Source: Spongospora subterranea (taxonomy: Eukaryota > Endomyxa > Phytomyxea > Plasmodiophorida > Plasmodiophoridae). From it: a stretch of DNA of 64,000 bases. A program made the position numbers and the translations under genes. Shown here in pieces: positions 23,094-31,775 of this stretch (the first letter of the stretch is position 1; every line of letters starts with the position of its first letter). Under the pieces are notes generated by a model. That model did no database searches and was not told the origin of the DNA. It saw only the letters and a list, made by a program, of their open reading frames with translations. The stretch is from assembly GCA_900404475.1 (NCBI GenBank), contig OUQQ01000031.1:1-64000 (forward strand), read 5' to 3'.

Positions 23094-24008
23094 TCATGCA
23101 AAAACCGCTTCCAAAGCAATCTTACGCCCAGTTCCTACTAAAAGTCCAAGAAATATATCAATGGCGCCCCCTCCTGAAAATAAGAAGAATATGCCCTGTA
23201 CTCGGTAAATGTACAAGTGAAAATCGTTTGACAGGAAAACTTACTGCGAGAATAGCGGCAAAATATTTTGTGGGCACTTCAACTGGAAAGCAAAGTAACC
23301 TGAATATAATCGTTGAAAATTGTTATAGAATGGCATATTGTTGCCCCTAACTGCCGAGTAGGCTGAGAAGACGTGGCACAGTCAAATGCGATAAATACAA
23401 AGGATAACGGCCAGAATCCTCCCCCGAAAAAGTAATATAAAGATTCGGTAAATAAGATGCCAGCCAAGGTCGTCACTACAACTGTTATGAACTGAATTAA
23501 CACGGTAGACCCGATTGATGTTAGAATTATGTAAGCTGAGCCTTTTTTTTGTTCCAGCCGAGAGCAGGTCTACGATGACAACTGTCTTCAGATGACTCCT
23601 CAAAGAAAAAAAAGTCATCCCGACCTGATAAATACTGAAAATAGCGAAAAAATCGGTCAACACGCTCCGGCCGATAAAACCGGCAGTAAAAACACGCCAA
23701 ACTACAAAAAAACTTTCGTTAGACAGTGCCCCGTTTCATACCATGAACGATAAACCTTCAACATGGAAAACTGTGAGTTCGGGGCAATTTCTTCCCAGAA
23801 ATTCGTCGATATTTAATGCTGTTAGCAACGTTCCTGGAATAAAGTCAGAGGAACAGTTTTAGATTTGTGTGAAGAACTTACCAGCTAACCCGACGATGAT
23901 GATGGCACGGGTCGCTGCCGGCGTCTGATGGTACCAGCTGGCATAGGCGGCACGTATCTTCGTCGAGATGCTGGTGTCTTCTGTGGTCCCCGGTTGCGAT
24001 CCGATCAT
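23094..24008 (-). CDS. Derlin-like rhomboid-fold membrane protein
   Basis: Six exons (24008-23882, 23833-23756, 23701-23625, 23569-23373, 23299-23245, 23195-23094) sum to 636 nt, 211 aa, all phases consistent. Sequence order is typical of Derlins: SWYHQTPAATRAIII, a first helix, VWRVFTAGFIG (the F-x-W-R element), SIYQTCSRLEQKKGSAYII (in place of YRYC..LE), several helices including FFGGGFWPLSFVFIAF, then PTKYFAAILAGIFFLF and GAIDIFLGLLVG. No catalytic Ser/His of active rhomboids is visible. Derlins and related pseudoproteases act in ER-associated degradation. It is shorter than most Derlins and could be a UBAC2- or DSC2-type relative. Confidence 0.68.
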
Positions 24009-24631
24009 GTTGATGAGATCCCCCCGCTGATCGGCGAGTCGTTAGCGTGAATCCAAGTCCACAGGGGTGAAACGCGCGGCCAAGACAGTGATCAGTCCGT
24101 CTCCTGTATCGATAGAATCACTACACCGATTGATTCACTATCCACTGGTCACTCTCCAATAGTCACTGTTTAGGACTTCACTATTCTAAACATCAGCGTG
24201 ATCACGGTTCACGAATCGCTATCCGCTAATCAACAATCGAGGATTCGCTATCCCCTCGTCCGAATATCTAATGATCCGTCAATCACTATCGAATGCTCAA
24301 CTATCCACTAATCGCACGCACCATGAGTATCGACTGATCCGCAAAACACTCTCTCAGATAATGAACATGCCATTAGCAATATGATCTCCGTACACAATTG
24401 CAGGTGTAAACGATAGAAAAATCAGCTCCATCGCTCAAACGAGCACCTCCATGGGAAGTTTTACGTCTCGCTGCAGTTTCATATAGGTCAGCTGTCAGTT
24501 GCTGTTGCCAAACCAGAGCCTGATTTGAGTATATTTTGCGTTTGAATATCAAGGGCAAGCAACTGCTGAGCTAAAAGCTAGGTTGATTTGATAATATCCA
24601 TGCACAAATTATCTAGTTCCTTGGTATTGTC
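24009..24631. other. Intergenic stretch with repeated CACTATC/CTAATC words
   Basis: Between about 24110 and 24330 the words TCACTATC, CACTATT, CGCTATCC, CCACTAATC and TATCCACT recur in irregular order, like a decayed short-unit repeat. No gene is recognised. Confidence 0.4.
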
Positions 24632-25111
24632 CTATGTGCGGTAAGGTCCACCAAAAAGATAGTTTTCATCTGGCAACCGCATTTCTTTATTTTCGTTTGA
24701 TACTAATTCAGCCAATATCGAATGTGTTTTGGGTTTGGCAGAGCTCAGATGTATAGTCTTATATGCAGAAGACTGATTACTTGGCAGTTTTCTCATTTCT
24801 AACCCATTGTGATGAAAACTCCAGCTTGATTCCCGCCTTGACAGAAGAGTCAACCTTTCGCTGTCGTCCTCTCGGGCGAGCAGCTGGCGGCAAAGAGAAA
24901 CATGGAGAGACGAATTTTTACCCTCGTTAATTCTAGTGCAACTCTTCCCATTTGCGTTCACATGGCTGATCCCAAGAACAATCCCCCGTGCATAGTCAGC
25001 TGAGCCAGAGACAGTAGATGCATCAATGGAGCTAATCTCAAACCAGTGTACATTGACTTTACAACTAGCTGAAGCATTGACATCATCATTTAACTTGCCG
25101 TCAATGTTCAC
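24632..25111 (-). CDS. Unidentified 159-aa protein
   Basis: An intronless open frame starting at an ATG (MNIDGKLNDDVNASASCKVN). It is hydrophilic and Ser/Asn-rich, with no signal peptide, membrane segment or family motif. It lies just downstream of, and in the same direction as, the surface protein at 25146-25988 (34 bp apart). It could be a 3-prime fragment or a separate short gene. Confidence 0.3.
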   Translation of the reverse strand: MNIDGKLNDDVNASASCKVNVHWFEISSIDASTVSGSADYARGIVLGISHVNANGKSCTRINEGKNSSLHVSLCRQLLAREDDSERLTLLSRRESSWSFHHNGLEMRKLPSNQSSAYKTIHLSSAKPKTHSILAELVSNENKEMRLPDENYLFGGPYRT

Positions 25112-25145
25112 CGTTTATTCGTATTGCACATCTCAAAGAAATTGA

Positions 25146-25988
25146 TTATGCAGGTAAACTATCCTCGGAGAGTTCTTCGGTTTCTCGATCAGCGTCCTGG
25201 CGGTTCTTCTCTCTGGCCCTCTTGTTTGATCGTCGGACCCATATCATCATGCACATGACAGATACCAGGAAAATGCATCCGCCAATGATTGCTCCAATTG
25301 CGTATGCTTTTGTATGGACATCCATCTCGTCGCTCGCCATTCTATCTGGCTCTGGTGGATCACCCGACGTCGTCGTCACACTCGGTTTGTGAGCTTCTGC
25401 CAACTTTGACACATCCTCTGGCAACGGCATTGCCGTCGCCTTGGCCTGTTCGGCAACGTCGGGAATTTTTGGTAATTGGAATGCGCTAATGGCGTTCGGG
25501 ATATTGTTTGCCACTCCACCCATCAGTCCGTTCAACACGTTTCCTAACTTCCCGTTCTGTGATTGATCAGATGGCGAACGAGCATTGTTGGGCCTATCAG
25601 TTGCCGGTTCGTCCCTGGATATGTTCTCCATTGCTTTATCAGGTTTCACCCCTGGAGGCCGATCTGCATTGACTGCCTTAGTGACGCCATGGCCGTCTTC
25701 GGGTTGATAATGGCTGCTGTCAGTCAACGCAGGTTTGACCTCTGCTGGGGTTTTATCGTTATCACCGGTGCGAGCTAATGCTGAGCGAATCGCTTCTGGA
25801 ATTTTGCCGGCAACGCCGTTGGACTCCAAGGCAGAGCCAAGCGCAGCTGGGAGGTTTCCCAACGCATCAGCGCCACCGAGTGCATCTACTCCCGAGGCGA
25901 GCACCTGAGGATCAACGGCAATTTGAGCTTGGCTGACGACGCACAGCCTCAATAGCTCAAACAGGGCGATGAACTCTACGTAATTCAT
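25146..25988 (-). CDS. Secreted/type I membrane protein of the surface cluster
   Basis: An intronless 280-aa protein. An N-terminal hydrophobic segment (EFIALFELLRLCVVSQAQ) fits a signal peptide cut after Ala. The ectodomain is about 200 residues, rich in Ala, Gly, Pro, Asn and Asp, with imperfect repeats (VDALGGADALGNLPAALGSAL). A transmembrane helix (AIGAIIGGCIFLVSVMCMMI, about residues 231-250) precedes a basic then acidic cytoplasmic tail. The pre-membrane region contains NAISAFQLPKIPDV, distantly like the VFGxxTIPPxT motif of two neighbours. It appears to be a lineage-specific surface protein of unknown function. A 26-bp inverted repeat lies 25 bp upstream of the ATG. Confidence 0.6.
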   Translation of the reverse strand: MNYVEFIALFELLRLCVVSQAQIAVDPQVLASGVDALGGADALGNLPAALGSALESNGVAGKIPEAIRSALARTGDNDKTPAEVKPALTDSSHYQPEDGHGVTKAVNADRPPGVKPDKAMENISRDEPATDRPNNARSPSDQSQNGKLGNVLNGLMGGVANNIPNAISAFQLPKIPDVAEQAKATAMPLPEDVSKLAEAHKPSVTTTSGDPPEPDRMASDEMDVHTKAYAIGAIIGGCIFLVSVMCMMIWVRRSNKRAREKNRQDADRETEELSEDSLPA

Positions 25989-26013
25989 TTGACCGATATT
26001 GATGTGATGGACA

Positions 26014-26039
26014 ATGACCTATGACATGACATAGGTCAT
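26014..26039. promoter_or_regulatory. Perfect inverted repeat upstream of a surface-protein gene
   Basis: ATGACCTATG and CATAGGTCAT form 10-bp perfectly complementary arms around a 6-nt centre. It lies 25 bp upstream of the start codon at 25988 (minus strand). The GACCTATG half-site pair could bind a dimeric transcription factor, or form a hairpin in the transcript leader. The function is inferred from position only. Confidence 0.45.
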
Positions 26040-26800
26040 GGTAACAGTCGGTCGTTATCTCAGGGAAAACTCGCTCTTCAGGTCCACCCTTCATGAGGGA
26101 ATTTTCAAGTGCCGGCGGCCGAATAGCGAGCCCGGTTTCATAAAACTGCCAACTGAAGCCACGTATTGCTCTATCAACTGTTCCCTAACCACTCTGTTAT
26201 ATATGGGTACCCGGAAGGAATTCATTGCATTCCAGCAACAGGTGTTGACTGTAATCACTTTGAACAAAGCAAATGGCCTCAGCACATAACGAAGCTTTTT
26301 AGAACCAATAAATAGCATGAGCAGTTGTTTTTATTCATCTAGTTAGCAAAAACAACAAAGTTTTCATCTTCACGTGATTGTTCTTAAACCAAGTTCCGAA
26401 TCTGCGAAAGCTCTGAAACAATATCGCTTTGCAATCAATTTCCGACCGACATACTCGTCAACGATCCACTCTTTCTCTCGTAATCTCTCGTAATGAACCA
26501 TTTATAAGGAGGGAGCGATTACGTATTCAACACCAATGTCCTGATTCAAATACGTGTCGGACATGGCTTTGCACTTTGCGACCATGGACCTTTTTTTTCC
26601 GATAGCAATGTAGCTGAACATATGTCGTATTCCATCATATCGTTTCAGATAACCTCATGTGTTGGATGGTAAAGCAGTGTCATGGATGAATCGAAGACAG
26701 CTTCGTTATCGTCCGATAAACTGTCGGTCGATTTTAGTCCACCGACAGTGAGGCCTGGGGAGTCCCTGGTTGAAATCATATCTTAAGTTGATTATTTCGA
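26040..26800. other. Intergenic stretch between divergent surface-protein genes
   Basis: No gene or repeat is recognised. It contains the presumed promoters of the divergent genes at 25146-25988 (minus) and 26801-27697 (plus). Confidence 0.4.
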
Positions 26801-27697
26801 ATGATGACAAATTCTTTCGTTTTCATCGCTTTCATCGGTCTAATGACGCCGTCAATTGTGGGAGCGCAGCACGGCTTAATTCAGGAACAGCATTACCCAT
26901 CGAATCAGGTTGAAGATGCACAGGAGTTGCCAGCCATGGGCGACCAGAGCGCCACCAACTCTGAACCCGTCTCAACTGCGGGCAATGCCAATCCTCAACA
27001 TTCCAACGCTGAGCTTGACGCCAATCCTCAGCAAAATGGAGATAAACCTGGCTCGGTCGGTACTGAGAATGATCAACCACCCAGCAAGCCGTCATCGCCG
27101 AAGTCGTCTTGGACCAAACCGCACAAACTCAACGTTCCTGTAACCGGATCCAAGTCAGCCAAAAGTGCAGGAAATGTGCAGCAAAGACCGCCGCCCGCTT
27201 CTGAAACATCACCAACAGGCCCAGGCGCGGCAAGTGGTCAGCAAAGAGCACCGTCAAAGTCTGGATCAAATCCAATAGCCCAGGATCCAACTCTGAGTGG
27301 ATTATTATCTGGTGCTAATGTCGCCTCACCCGCTAATGACCACATTCTGCCTGACGCCACGAACGTTTTTGGAGTTCCAACCATACCGCCAATGACCGAG
27401 TTTACATTGCCGCCGACGCCGCCACCACCTTCTGTGGACCCGTCCGATGCCAAATCGTCTCAGGATAAACAGAAACGAGCCGGGGCATCACCTTCGGACA
27501 CACGAAATTCATGGTCTCCGGCAATGAAAGGGTGTGTGATCGGGGGATCTATAGCCGGGGCTCTCATTCTGGGAACGTTTGCTGCTCTATGCATTCGATG
27601 TTCTAAGAAGCGAAAGGTGCATAAATGCAAGACCGGCAGATATTGCGAAAAGCGCCATATTACAAACGGTGACCAGTCGATATCAGAGACAGTATGA
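26801..27697 (+). CDS. Secreted/type I membrane protein with VFGVPTIPPMT motif
   Basis: An intronless 298-aa protein. The signal peptide (SFVFIAFIGLMTPSIVGAQ) is followed by a long disordered ectodomain rich in Pro, Ser, Asn, Gln and Lys. Just before the membrane is the motif PDATNVFGVPTIPPMTEF, then PPTPPPP. A transmembrane helix (GCVIGGSIAGALILGTFAAL, about residues 246-265) leads to a short tail rich in Cys, Lys and Arg (CIRCSKKRKVHKC). The motif and the GCVIG-x-SI start of the helix are shared with the protein at 29785-30255, so the two are paralogues. Function unknown, but the layout suits a cell-surface or wall-associated protein. Confidence 0.7.
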   Translation: MMTNSFVFIAFIGLMTPSIVGAQHGLIQEQHYPSNQVEDAQELPAMGDQSATNSEPVSTAGNANPQHSNAELDANPQQNGDKPGSVGTENDQPPSKPSSPKSSWTKPHKLNVPVTGSKSAKSAGNVQQRPPPASETSPTGPGAASGQQRAPSKSGSNPIAQDPTLSGLLSGANVASPANDHILPDATNVFGVPTIPPMTEFTLPPTPPPPSVDPSDAKSSQDKQKRAGASPSDTRNSWSPAMKGCVIGGSIAGALILGTFAALCIRCSKKRKVHKCKTGRYCEKRHITNGDQSISETV

Positions 27698-27724
27698 CCC
27701 CAATCGCAATACAAATGTAATAAT

Positions 27725-27818
27725 AGAAGAGATTGTTTGGTAGTTGTGGTGTTTAGCGAAAAAATTCCAGTAGAAGAGATTGTTTGGTAGTTGTGGTGTT
27801 TAGCGAAAAAATTCCAGC
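27725..27818. repeat. Two tandem copies of a 47-bp unit
   Basis: AGAAGAGATTGTTTGG starts at 27725 and again at 27772, and the copies are identical over the unit apart from its last base. They lie 28 bp after the stop of the surface-protein gene, so they would be in its 3-prime UTR or terminator. Confidence 0.9.
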
Positions 27819-28888
27819 AGGGATGGCTTCACATGACGATATGGTTCAGGACCCTGACTTTGACGTCAATTGTCCCTCTTCACCATTCCTTTCATGCTTG
27901 CCAAATTTGATCCCACATTGCTGCACCTGGTTACGAATCGTCTTCTATCAGGGACGCAGCCATACCGGTTATACGCGCCGCTGGATATTTCTTTGTCGCC
28001 ATATCCAAAACCGTACCGCCATGCAACTCTATCCATATAAAAGGCCATAAATTAGGTGATAATCTATTTCATCTCGTTTTCATTGATCCAGACCTTGTTG
28101 AGTTAGTGGTTTAGTCTATCCCAAAATAAAGGTGGGTGCCTGATTGTAAAGCCCCATCTTCATATGTTAAAAAGTGCAGAGACGTCATATATCAACGCCG
28201 TTTCTTATTGACCTTTACTGAGTTCCCGTTAACAGAGTGCCCCTTTACTTGTCAAAACACTCAATCTTTCCAAAGAGCTTTCACTTTTGCGGTATTTATG
28301 GTCATTGAGTAATCAAGTCATCAGGTGCTGAGCAGTGCCTCTCTTCAATGAATGCGTCAATCTGTCCTACCAGACGCTCTGAGTTGTTCCGATTTTCTTG
28401 TCACATTCATTGATTAGGCGAATCCCGATCTTGTTCGATTAGTGTTTCCCATTCGGAGTACCTACAGCAAATCTGTTAAATCTTCTCATAAGTTTCTGTG
28501 ATAAAATTAAACAACGTTGGTCAATACATCGTAAAAGGCAACTCGGGTGATGAAATGCGGTCCCAATCGTAATGATACTTTGACAACTAAAAACGCCAGC
28601 GGAAGATGCACACTGGTGTTGTCCCCGATCGACAATGAATCTCGAAGACTGATTTATTTCGCGTCAGTTGCTGAATTGGAACTCCAGCGTCTGTTACAAC
28701 AAGATTTCGACATGGTCTTGCCATTTCTGAATGATAAAGAAACATTACTCTCCTGAAACTTCTGCCTCTCATGCATCTCCGAATGGGTCGTTGTTCAAGT
28801 TACCTTTATGATTGCATCGAACGAAGTTTGTCAATAATGAGGGCAGTTGGCACAAACATAAGTGTTTGTTGCGATACAAAAAAAAATA
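27819..28888. other. Intergenic stretch, nothing identified
   Basis: Open stretches of up to 88 codons show no family resemblance. Confidence 0.35.
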
Positions 28889-28973
28889 TGTGTTCGACGG
28901 GATTTGAACCCGCGCTCCGCGAACGAAACTAGCGCCTTAAGCTAGCGCCTTAGACCAACTCGGCCACAAACAC
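28889..28973 (-). tRNA. tRNA-Leu(AAG)
   Basis: The 85-nt sequence folds as a class II tRNA. The acceptor arm is GTGTTTG paired with CGAACAC (one G-U pair) plus discriminator A. The D arm is GGCCGAGTTGGTCTAAGGC. The anticodon stem CTAGC/GCTAG holds loop TTAAGGC with anticodon AAG. A long variable arm (TTTCG-TTCG-CGGAG) and the T arm CGGG-TTCAAAT-CCCG follow. No intron is present and CCA is not encoded. Box A and box B (GGTTCAAATCC) are intact, so it should be a functional Pol III gene. Confidence 0.95.
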
Positions 28974-29202
28974 ATGATATGTTGACAATCTCAAATGCGG
29001 CGGCAGTTGATCTTTATTTTACGATACTTACGCTACTTTGTTGGCGATAGCGCTTCATGTTCGTTTGAGGTTCTTGGTTCATGAAGAATGTAGAGTCTGA
29101 CCTGGTGATCAAGTCGGTTCATATTACGGCAAAATTGACAGTGATTTTCATGTTATTGACCATTGAGGTCGTTGATATCCGCGCTGTTATCTTTTCAGAT
29201 CA

Positions 29203-29568
29203 ATGTCGTCGGTCTGTTCGCAGTTGTCGCGGTTTCGCTTGCCGCCAGCGTCCTGGTCGTTGCAGTCAGCAACAAGGGCAGGACCGCTGACATTCGATAT
29301 CGATACTGTCAAGCTTCAATCCATGTGCAAGCTTTCCCTTCCCGATGCCGAGAACCAGATTCGCCCAGTTTTATCGTGGATTGATCAAATCCGCCGGGCT
29401 GAAATCCCGGCGAATGTCCCTCCGACCGTGTCGCCGTTGGATTTCTGGGGCATCACAATGCGCTTTGACGACGATGATGGTGTTGAAGATCCTGCAGTTG
29501 ATGTTCTATCCAATGCCGCCAACCACGAGTTCTCCCTATTCAAACTTCCAAGGCCAAATGTCCAGTGA
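29203..29568 (+). CDS. Unidentified protein or 3-prime exon
   Basis: From about 29285 the frame reads PLTFDIDTVKLQSMCKLSLP, then WIDQIRRAEIPANVPP and FDDDDGVEDPAVDVLSN, which looks like real coding sequence. Upstream, a different frame (29163-29270) encodes a hydrophobic helix (NVVGLFAVVAVSLAASVLVV). A membrane exon may therefore be spliced to this one, but the junction could not be fixed. The true start is unknown. Confidence 0.35.
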   Translation: MSSVCSQLSRFRLPPASWSLQSATRAGPLTFDIDTVKLQSMCKLSLPDAENQIRPVLSWIDQIRRAEIPANVPPTVSPLDFWGITMRFDDDDGVEDPAVDVLSNAANHEFSLFKLPRPNVQ

Positions 29569-29620
29569 GTCATGAAATTCAGTAAATAATCGTATCCAGC
29601 CGGGTTTCTTAACGATATTC

Positions 29621-29722
29621 GCATTTTGTGCCTAAGAGCTCTTTGATTTTTCTAGAGATACCAACATATTTGCATCTTGTGTCTAAAGCTCTTTAGTTTT
29701 TCTAAATACCAACACAAGACCT
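29621..29722. repeat. Imperfect 51-bp duplication
   Basis: GCATTTTGTGCCTAAGAGCT at 29621 and GCATCTTGTGTCTAAAGCTC at 29672 begin two diverged copies ending in ATACCAACA. It lies between the converging ends of 29203-29568 and 29785-30255. Confidence 0.75.
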
Positions 29723-29784
29723 ATCGTCAACAGTTCAAAAATTGGTATTGTTTGTGTGAGTAAACCTTTCAAATATATTGAAAT

Positions 29785-30255
29785 TTATGCCATGTCATTA
29801 CTTTCAACTACATCCTCAGGCGCATCTTGGTTGCTTTCAATGCTCAACATTCTTCTGCGCATCTGACGTATCTTCCTTTTCTTACACAAAATGGAGATCA
29901 TGCCATGTAACGCCCATAATATAATCAATCCAGAGATTGAGATGCCAATGACGCACCCTGTTTTCGTCCCATTCCAACCTATCCCATTGTCTGTCTGGAC
30001 TGTCGCAGGCCTCTTTGACGGCGGCGGCACGAAATCGGTTATCGGTGGGATGGTCGAGATACCAAACACTTTGGCTGCGTCTGGCACAGATTGCTTGTGA
30101 TTTGAAACTGCATCGGCCACTTTCTGTGGTGCGTTTGCGGGAATTTTGTCGATGAGATCTTGGCCAGAGATCTGCTGTGCACAGGACGGCGATGGGAAGA
30201 CGACGATGATGAGCATTAGGATCGTGACATCAAGAGTACCTCTAGCATGCATCAC
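29785..30255 (-). CDS. Secreted/type I membrane protein with VFGISTIPPIT motif
   Basis: An intronless 156-aa protein. The signal peptide (VTILMLIIVVFPSPSCAQ) is followed by a short ectodomain (about 75 residues) with PDAAKVFGISTIPPITDF. Next come KTGCVIGISISGLIILWALHG as a transmembrane helix and a tail beginning CKKRKIRQMRRR. The motif and helix start match the 26801-27697 protein, and the spacer between them is Pro-rich in both. It is the minimal member of the local family, lacking the long disordered ectodomain. Confidence 0.7.
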   Translation of the reverse strand: MMHARGTLDVTILMLIIVVFPSPSCAQQISGQDLIDKIPANAPQKVADAVSNHKQSVPDAAKVFGISTIPPITDFVPPPSKRPATVQTDNGIGWNGTKTGCVIGISISGLIILWALHGMISILCKKRKIRQMRRRMLSIESNQDAPEDVVESNDMA

Positions 30256-30576
30256 GATAACGATTTGTTAGCAATTCCAGATGTGAATAACGACCGACAT
30301 GGATTGGGTCATCACTGTTGATCTTCGGCCGATGTAAAAGATCCCCACTTACGGTCGTGGACCTAAGAAGGATTTCTGAACAACCAATTTCTGCATGGTT
30401 GTCACATCGAAAGTAAAGCGTCGTGGTGCTAGCTGCACGTTGGTGTTGGATGTCATGGAACCGGATGGATCACTGCTGAGCATTTTGTACTCTAACTTTT
30501 GCAGTCATTGTTCCTTATACACGACTTGGAAACAAATATCAATATCAAACTCTGATTATTCTGCATTAATTTGTTC
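30256..30576. other. Intergenic stretch, nothing identified
   Basis: 321 bp upstream of the surface gene and downstream of the XPA-like gene. No feature is seen. Confidence 0.35.
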
Positions 30577-31379
30577 TCATATCCCTGGCATATGATGAGC
30601 GGGCTCGTTCTCGGCCTTGTGCTTCATTAACGCCAGGCGATGGCGGGCCGTCATGCGTTCATGGTTTCGGCTGGTCGAATCTAGCGGGGCTTGCATTACC
30701 TGCTCTTTCAGCTGCTCACGCTGAAGAGAAATCTCGTGACGCTTACGCTCGGCACGTTTCAGATAGAACTCCATTTCCCCCCATTTCCGAATTCCGGCTT
30801 GCTCCAAATCCTCTGGCAGATACGACTTTTCTTCGAAAAAACAACAACATATTAGAGCAAACCCATAGAACTTAACAATAAAAAGCAGAACGGTAGAGAC
30901 TGTGACATCAACCGGTAATAATTGCCAGGCGCTTCAAGAGAATGAAACATAACACCATCGTCACACTGAACTGATAAACTTCGGGTTACATAGACACGAA
31001 GGCCAAGCAACGGTATTCGTTACCACATAACCGTATCGTCCTAAAAACCTTCCTTTACCAGCCAATGATCGTTACCACTATTCCTTGCGATTATGTGGCG
31101 TTAGGTCAGTGCGTGTGCAAGAAAACGTTGAACAAGACGTTACAATTTCGCAAATAGAATTGTCAAAACAAGAAAGGTACCTCCAACTCGCTTTGAATCT
31201 GATGGCAAAGTAAGATGCGGTAGATGCTTCAAATCTTCACTTGATAATATGTATTCGCGTTTCGCGTCGTCAGCGGGTATAGCCCGCAGGAAGTCCTCCG
31301 GACGGGGAGGACCGGCGTATTTCGGGTCGTTCCATTTCTCTCGCACCATACGCTCCACCTCAGCCTCTAATCGCACCAT
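30577..31379 (-). CDS. XPA/Rad14-like DNA repair protein without the zinc finger
   Basis: Two exons (31379-31181, 30830-30577) joined in phase give 150 aa. The first contains IPADDAKREYILSSEDLKHL, the counterpart of the ITKTxAKxEYLLxDxDL segment of the XPA C-terminal domain. The second contains RKWGEMEFYLKRAERKRHEI, matching the WGDMKLYLKxQ region, then a charged helical tail. XPA verifies DNA damage and scaffolds TFIIH in excision repair. The zinc finger (C-x2-C-x17-C-x2-C) that normally lies just before this segment is absent: no cysteine occurs in the N-terminal 30 residues. The intron is long (about 350 nt), so an additional exon inside it is possible. Confidence 0.62.
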
Positions 31380-31775
31380 CGACGATCGCTATGAACCGGC
31401 TCAATTTCCTCGAATCCGAGCGAAAATAGCGGTTGGTCGACGATCAACCGCACAACCAATCGAAGATGCGACGCTGCTGATAACTCAGGCACTGGTCAAC
31501 GATGTTTCAGGATACCCTCTGGGTTTTTGGCGGGGCTAATAAAAGTTTTAGTGGAGTCAGTAGCGACGATTGTTGTCGTTGCCATTTCCATGAACTTGCA
31601 CGATTCCGACTGGTGGGCGCTGAAATGTTGTCCATGAATCATGTTCCAAAATTTCGACAATCCGCCATATGTCTTCAACACAAATCAAACTATCTCTTGC
31701 ACAGTAAACTCGTAACTACACATTGGTCGGTATTATTGGCTTTATTAGTAAGTGTTAAAAATGGATTATTTTGGA
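31380..31775. other. Intergenic stretch, nothing identified
   Basis: 396 bp between two minus-strand genes. It holds only open stretches without resemblance. Confidence 0.35.

Noticed and set aside
22714..23208. 164-codon plus-strand open frame
   Set aside because: Its right part lies over Derlin-like exons of the opposite strand that have clear phase and family support. The protein it encodes resembles nothing.
28889..28973. tRNA-Ser or a tRNA with an internal duplication
   Set aside because: TAAGGCGCTAG occurs twice and at first looks like a duplication. One copy spans D arm to anticodon stem, the other anticodon loop to stem, and the fold with anticodon AAG is perfect for leucine.
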